In this document: positions 60,058 through 64,000 of the stretch, in pieces
Numbering within the stretch: the first letter of the stretch is position 1
Layout: every line of letters begins with the position of its first letter
NCBI RefSeq assembly: GCF_002775205.1
Contig: NC_036447.1
Span: forward strand, 25,526,501 to 25,590,500
Length of the DNA stretch: 64,000 bases
Source of the DNA: Xiphophorus maculatus
Lineage: Eukaryota; Chordata; Actinopteri; Cyprinodontiformes; Poeciliidae
Direction of reading: 5' to 3'
Translations under genes and position numbers: made by a program
Notes under the pieces: generated by a model
What the model was told of the DNA's origin: nothing
Database searches by the model: none
What the model saw: the letters and a program-made list of their open reading frames with translations, nothing else

Positions 60058-63000
60058 TGCTCAAAAAATAAAGGTAACACTTAAACAACACAATATAACT
60101 CCAAGTAAATCAAACTTCTGTGAAATCAAACTGTCCACTTAGGAAGCAACACTGATTGACAATCAATTTCACCTGCTGTTGTGCAAATGAAATAGACAAC
60201 AGGTGGAAATTATTGGCAATTAGCAAGACACACTCAATAAAGGAGTGGTTCTGCAGTTGGGACCACAGACCACTTCTCAGTACCTATGCTGTCTGGCTGA
60301 TGCTTTGGTCAGTTTTGAATGTTGGTAGTGCTTTCACACTTGTGGTAGCATGAGACGGACTCCACAACCCACACAAGTGGCTCAGGTAGTGCAGCTCATC
60401 CAGGATGGCACATCAATGCGAGCTGTGGCAAGAAGGTTTGCTGTGTCTGTCAGCGTAGTGTCCAGAGGCTGGAGGCGCTACCAGGAGACAGACCAATACA
60501 CCAGGAGACGTGGAGGAGGCCGTAGGAGGGCAACAACCCAGCAGCAGGACCGCTACCTCCACCTTTGTGCAAGAAGGAACAGGAGGAGCACTGCCAGAGC
60601 CCTGCAAAATGACCTCCAGCAGGCCACAAATGTGCATGTGTCTGCACAAACGGTTAGAAACCGACTCCATGAGGATGGTATGAGGACCCGACGTCCACAG
60701 ATGGGGGTTGTGCTCACAGCCCAACACCGTGCAGGACGCTTGGCATTTGCCAGAGAACACCAGGATTGGCAAATTCGCCACTGCGCCTTGTGCTCTTCAC
60801 AGATGAAAGCAGGTTCACACTGAGCACATGTGACAGACGTGACAGAGTCTGGAGACGCTGTGGAGAGCGGTCTGCTGCCTGCAACATCCTTCAGCATGAC
60901 CAGTTTGGCAGTGGGTCAGTAATGGTGTGGGGTGGCTTTTCTTTGGAGGGCCGCACAGCCCTCCATGTGTTCACCAGAGGTAGCCTGACTGCCATTAGGT
61001 ACCGAGATGAGATCCTCAGACCCCTTGTGAGACCATATGCTGGTGCGGTTGGCCCTGGGTTCCTCCTAATGCAGAACAATGCTAGACCTCATGTGGCTGG
61101 AGTGTGTCAGCAGTTCCTGCAAGATGAAGGCATTGAAGCCATGGACTGGCCAGCCCGTTCCCCAGACCTGAATCCGATTGAGCACATCTGGGACATCATG
61201 TCTCGCTCCATCCACCAACGTCACGTTGCACCACAGACTGTCCAGGAGTTGGCGAATGCTTTAGTCCAGGTCTGGGAGAAGATCCCTCAGGAGACCATCC
61301 GCCACCTCATCAGGAGCATGCCCAGGCGTTGTAGGGAGGCCACACACAATACTGAGCCTCATTTTGACTTGTTTTAAGGACATTACATTAAAGTTGGATC
61401 AGCGTGTAGTGTTATTTCACTTTAATTTTGTGTGTGGCTCCAAATCCAGGCCTCCATTGGTTAATAAATTTGATTTCCATTGATGATTTTTGTGTGATTT
61501 TGTTGTCAGCACATTCAACTTTGTACAGAACAAAGTATTCAATGAGAATATTTCTTTCATTCAGATCTAGGATGTGTTATTTGAGTGTTCCCTTTATTTT
61601 TTTGAGCAGTGTGTATATATATATAGGAGAAATATTTACCTGCCACAACAGTCACAGATACAGAGGTGTTATGATGTCCTATCTTGTTCTGGACTTTACA
61701 GTAATAGTTCCCTCTGTGTTCATTTTGTATGTTGGTGATGGTGAAGTGTTCTCCTGAAGCTTTTTGTGCCTTCTCTCCCTCCTTGTACCAGGTGTAGTTA
61801 GCTGCTGGGTTAGCATCACTGCTACATGTCAGAGTCACGGAGCTACCCACCACGATGTCACCAGACGGACTCTGAGACACTGAAGGAGATCTGGGAGCAT
61901 CTGCAAGAAAAAGTAGGAGTTGTGTTTGTTACTTTTATAATAATGTCAAAATATAAAGTTAATAAGTGGAAGACATTCTTTAATGTGCGACTGCGTACAT
62001 TTAACATCAACATTGACTATTGAGTTGTTTTGTCCCATCTTGTTTATGGCTGTACAGTAATATTGCCCAGAATCCATCGACTTGATGGAGTCAAAGATAA
62101 GATTTTTATTTGATTCCAGGAGTTTGTTGTCTTTTTCCTTGTACCAGGTGTAGTTAGCTGCTGGGTTAGCATCACTGCTGCAGGTCAGAGTCACTGGGTT
62201 TCCCTCCTTGATCTCTCCTGAAGGAGTTATGGACACAGAGACGTTTGGGGCATCTGACAAAAACAATAAGTAGACATTTACTAAGCATGAATGAAATGGA
62301 AATACATCCTGATATAAAAATAAAAGAAGAAAACTTACAGAGAACATCAAGAAACCGAGATGAAGAGTTACATTCTCCATGCAGGTTCTGAGCCTTGCAA
62401 GAGTAGCTTCCTCTGTGCTCAGAGCCGACAGCGAGGACATGAAAAACCTCAGACCCATTAGCAATGATTTTATTCTCCTTGTACCAGGTGTAGTTAGCTG
62501 CTGGGTTAGCATCACTAGTACAGGTCAGAGTCACTGGGTTTCCCTCCTCTACTGCTCCAGAGGGTTTCACCGACACAGAACAGTTCTTTGGACCGTCTGA
62601 GTGAGGAAACAAAATGATAGACTGAGGTTTGGTTTGAATGTTTCAAACTATATTATAGGATCTATTAAAAGTCTATATCTGATTTTCTAAACTGGTTACC
62701 CAGTAAATGAAAGAATAAAACTTAGTCTGACTGTCTAATCGACAGACAGACAATTTTCTGTTTTAATCTGAAAATTAAAAAATCAGACAGGAAAATCTGA
62801 GGGCCACACTTGAAACCTAAAAACATTTTCAACTTCCTGTCATGACTTTCTGATTATTCAAGCTAGGATAATTACATCTGAAAGAATTAATTCTTGCAAA
62901 ATAATTCTTGACAAATCTTTTGTGAAAAAGTAAAAAAAAAATTGAACCTTCAAACGGTTCAACCTTTGCTTCTACAGAACCAACAGTAAGTCTCTATTGT

Positions 63001-64000
63001 ATTCTACTCACATTTCACATTAATATCGATACTTGGAGACGTCCGGCTCCCAAGGTCATTTCCAGCTGCACAGTAATACCTCCCAGAATCAGAGACCTGG
63101 ATGGAGCTGAAGACTGGTTGTATTTCTGTGCTGACAAGTTGACCATGTTGATCTTCATTCACCCTGTAAATGTTGTATTTAGCTGCTGGATTAGCATCAC
63201 TGCTGCAGGTCAGAGTCACTTTAGAGCCTTCAACAGTTTCTGAGGGGGTCACTGACAGAACGGTGGTCTGTGGAGCATCTGGAGAAAACGTGAGAATAAA
63301 ACTTCAGATGAAGCTCATGACTTTGCAACTTGAAGCTCAGAATCCCAAATATCAATAAATTTACAAAAATGTAGAGATAAATGGACTAAACTTGTGGCGT
63401 CGCATTCAAAATTTAGCAACAACTGTGAGCATTTATGTAAATGTAATTTATTGGTTTCTTAAGTTCAAAGCTTTTTTACATATTATTGTAATGAGATATT
63501 TATGTGCAGCATTTTGAGGAAAGAGATTATTGTAATTTGAAATGTGACTGTAACATTGCAAAATTTATAAAAAGTGAATCACTGTGAATAAATACTTTCA
63601 GGCTGCACTGAGAATCTGATGGAAAATATGTGGAAAGAGCAACAGATTAGGGTGATGGGAAAGAGGCTTTTTTTCCCAACAGAAATTGCAAAAATTTACA
63701 ATGTTTTGAACTTTTGAGAGATGCCTGTCAAATCAGTAACCATGACACATTTCTAGGTTGAATTAAAATATTTTTAGATCTAAACCTGCCAGGTGAATTA
63801 ATAATTTTTGTTGAACTAAATACATTAAATATTTTCATCAGACAAATACAGAGATACAAACTTACACACTGCAAGAGATGGAACATCCTCATGTCCTCTT
63901 ATTGCACACTGATATCTGTGTGTGGTATTAAATGAGGACAGGACCAAATTATTGTTATTTTCTTTGTTTGCTTTCCCATCCTCCAACCAGACGTAGGAAA
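56725..64000 (-). CDS. CD22/Siglec-like inhibitory receptor (N-terminus off window)
   Basis: Exons, 5' to 3': >64000-63866 (Ig, partial), 63278-63012, 62596-62339, 62253-61999, 61900-61640 (four Ig exons), 59014-58933 (membrane helix), 58079-58019, 57246-57071, 56800-56725 (tail). All join in phase (Ig exons phase 1). Each Ig exon has the two Cys and a YTWYKE or YYC-type motif, most with [11 protein letters not shown]. The helix is about [20 protein letters not shown]. The tail has LQYASI and VEYATV, both matching the ITIM consensus, with VYENF (YxN, Grb2-type) between them and ALYSVV in the last exon. ITIMs recruit SHP-type phosphatases to dampen immune-cell activation. This layout fits fish CD22-like B-cell receptors; other Siglec/CEACAM-like receptors are possible. 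Confidence 0.88.
58145..58905. mobile_element. Tc1/mariner-type short element, host of a nested hAT element
   Basis: The left end AGTGTCTGTAAAAAGTATTC then ACCCCC, and the right end on the other strand AAGTGCCCATAAAATGCATTC then ACCCT, are imperfect inverted repeats. This wording is typical of a common fish DNA element. It is interrupted by the element at 58275-58498 and lies in the CD22-like intron after the membrane exon. Confidence 0.6.
58275..58498. mobile_element. hAT-like short element with perfect 8-bp target duplication
   Basis: The ends CAGGGGTGTCAAACTCCAGT and, inverted, CACAGGTGTCAAACTCCAGT flank a 224-bp body. GTTTAATT occurs on both sides (58267-58274 and 58499-58506). It is inserted in the older Tc1-type element. 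Confidence 0.85.
59171..59341 (-). pseudogene. Truncated duplicate of the last Ig exon
   Basis: Almost identical to the 3' two-thirds of the exon at 61640-61900 (shared [25 protein letters not shown]) and it keeps a gtaaat donor. Similarity ends abruptly at 59328. The part encoding the first Cys and the splice acceptor are missing, and an in-frame TAA lies just upstream. It is therefore unlikely to be a working exon. Confidence 0.75.
59552..59610. repeat. (TA)n microsatellite, first segment
   Basis: TA repeats with few interruptions. The tract continues as 60003-60054 and 61614-61624 after two transposon insertions. Confidence 0.9.
59611..60002. mobile_element. Short mariner/Tc1-type element with near-perfect long inverted ends
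   Basis: The left end CAGTACAGACCAAAAGTTTG and right end (other strand) CAGTACAGACCAAAGGTTTG continue as GACACACCTTTTAATTCAAT on both sides, over 40 bp with one mismatch. TA flanks each side. 392 bp, non-coding. Confidence 0.85.
60003..60054. repeat. (TA)n microsatellite, second segment
   Basis: TA repeats lying between two DNA transposons. Confidence 0.9.
60055..61611 (+). mobile_element. Tc1-like DNA transposon, about 1.56 kb
   Basis: The ends CACTGCTCAAAAAATAAAGG (left) and, on the other strand, CACTGCTCAAAAAAATAAAG (right) are inverted repeats next to TA. It carries one transposase gene, which is broken. It sits in the CD22-like intron between the last Ig exon and its truncated duplicate. 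Confidence 0.92.
60350..61377 (+). pseudogene. Tc1-like transposase, frameshifted and lacking a catalytic Asp
   Basis: The first frame (60350-60823) has an N-terminal helix-turn-helix DNA-binding part ([20 protein letters not shown]) and a basic GRRRATT-like linker. The second frame (in use from about 60766 to 61377) has the DDE catalytic core: FTDESRF (first Asp), MQNNARPH where the family has QDNARPH (second Asp replaced by Asn), and [12 protein letters not shown] (Glu). The frame changes near 60770-60790. Together with the missing Asp, this means the copy cannot supply active transposase, although its ends look intact. Confidence 0.9.
61614..61624. repeat. (TA)n microsatellite, third segment
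   Basis: Short remainder of the TA tract right of the Tc1-like element. Confidence 0.8.

Noticed and set aside
1-64000. CRISPR arrays, operons or bacterial-type elements
   Set aside because: No spaced identical repeats of that kind exist, and the gene structures are those of a vertebrate nuclear genome.

Overview
The window is vertebrate nuclear DNA, almost certainly from a ray-finned (teleost) fish. It has split genes with GT-AG introns, many fish-type DNA transposons (Tc1/mariner-like, hAT-like and their short derivatives), a tRNA-derived SINE, long dinucleotide and trinucleotide microsatellites, and immune-receptor genes of the fast-evolving fish type. Species cannot be fixed from the sequence alone.

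Left part (1-27,660, minus strand): the 5' two-thirds of BPTF, the chromatin-remodelling (NURF) subunit. I placed 22 coding exons by splice sites, continuous reading phase and recalled vertebrate BPTF protein. They give about 2,108 codons, from the start at 27393 to an exon that runs off the left edge. DDT and the first PHD finger are present; the C-terminal PHD and bromodomain lie outside. The introns hold fish interspersed repeats, a SINE with intact target duplications, a GC-AG intron and a CpG-rich island-like segment.

Middle (27,660-51,700): a tRNA-Ser(AGA) gene, a long gene-poor stretch, a decayed coiled-coil pseudogene, then three related type II membrane receptor genes. Two (minus strand, six exons each, 224 and 225 aa) are complete C-type lectin receptors with EPN and WND sugar-site motifs. 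The third (plus strand) keeps the tail, membrane helix and stalk but no lectin domain, and its stop codon appears to lie in a hAT-like transposon. All three tails carry a DYVN motif. A tRNA-Val(TAC) gene follows.

Right part (51,700-64,000): a two-exon minus-strand gene for a 502-aa glycine/alanine-rich multi-pass membrane protein that I do not recognise. It is followed by a CD22/Siglec-like inhibitory receptor gene (minus strand, N-terminus off the right edge) with tandem Ig domains, one membrane helix and a tail with two ITIMs. Its membrane-proximal intron contains a dead duplicate Ig exon, a broken Tc1-like transposon and several short elements.

Biologically, the right half looks like a small cluster of leukocyte surface receptors next to a housekeeping chromatin gene. 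The unrecognised membrane protein and the lectin-less receptor are the least familiar items.
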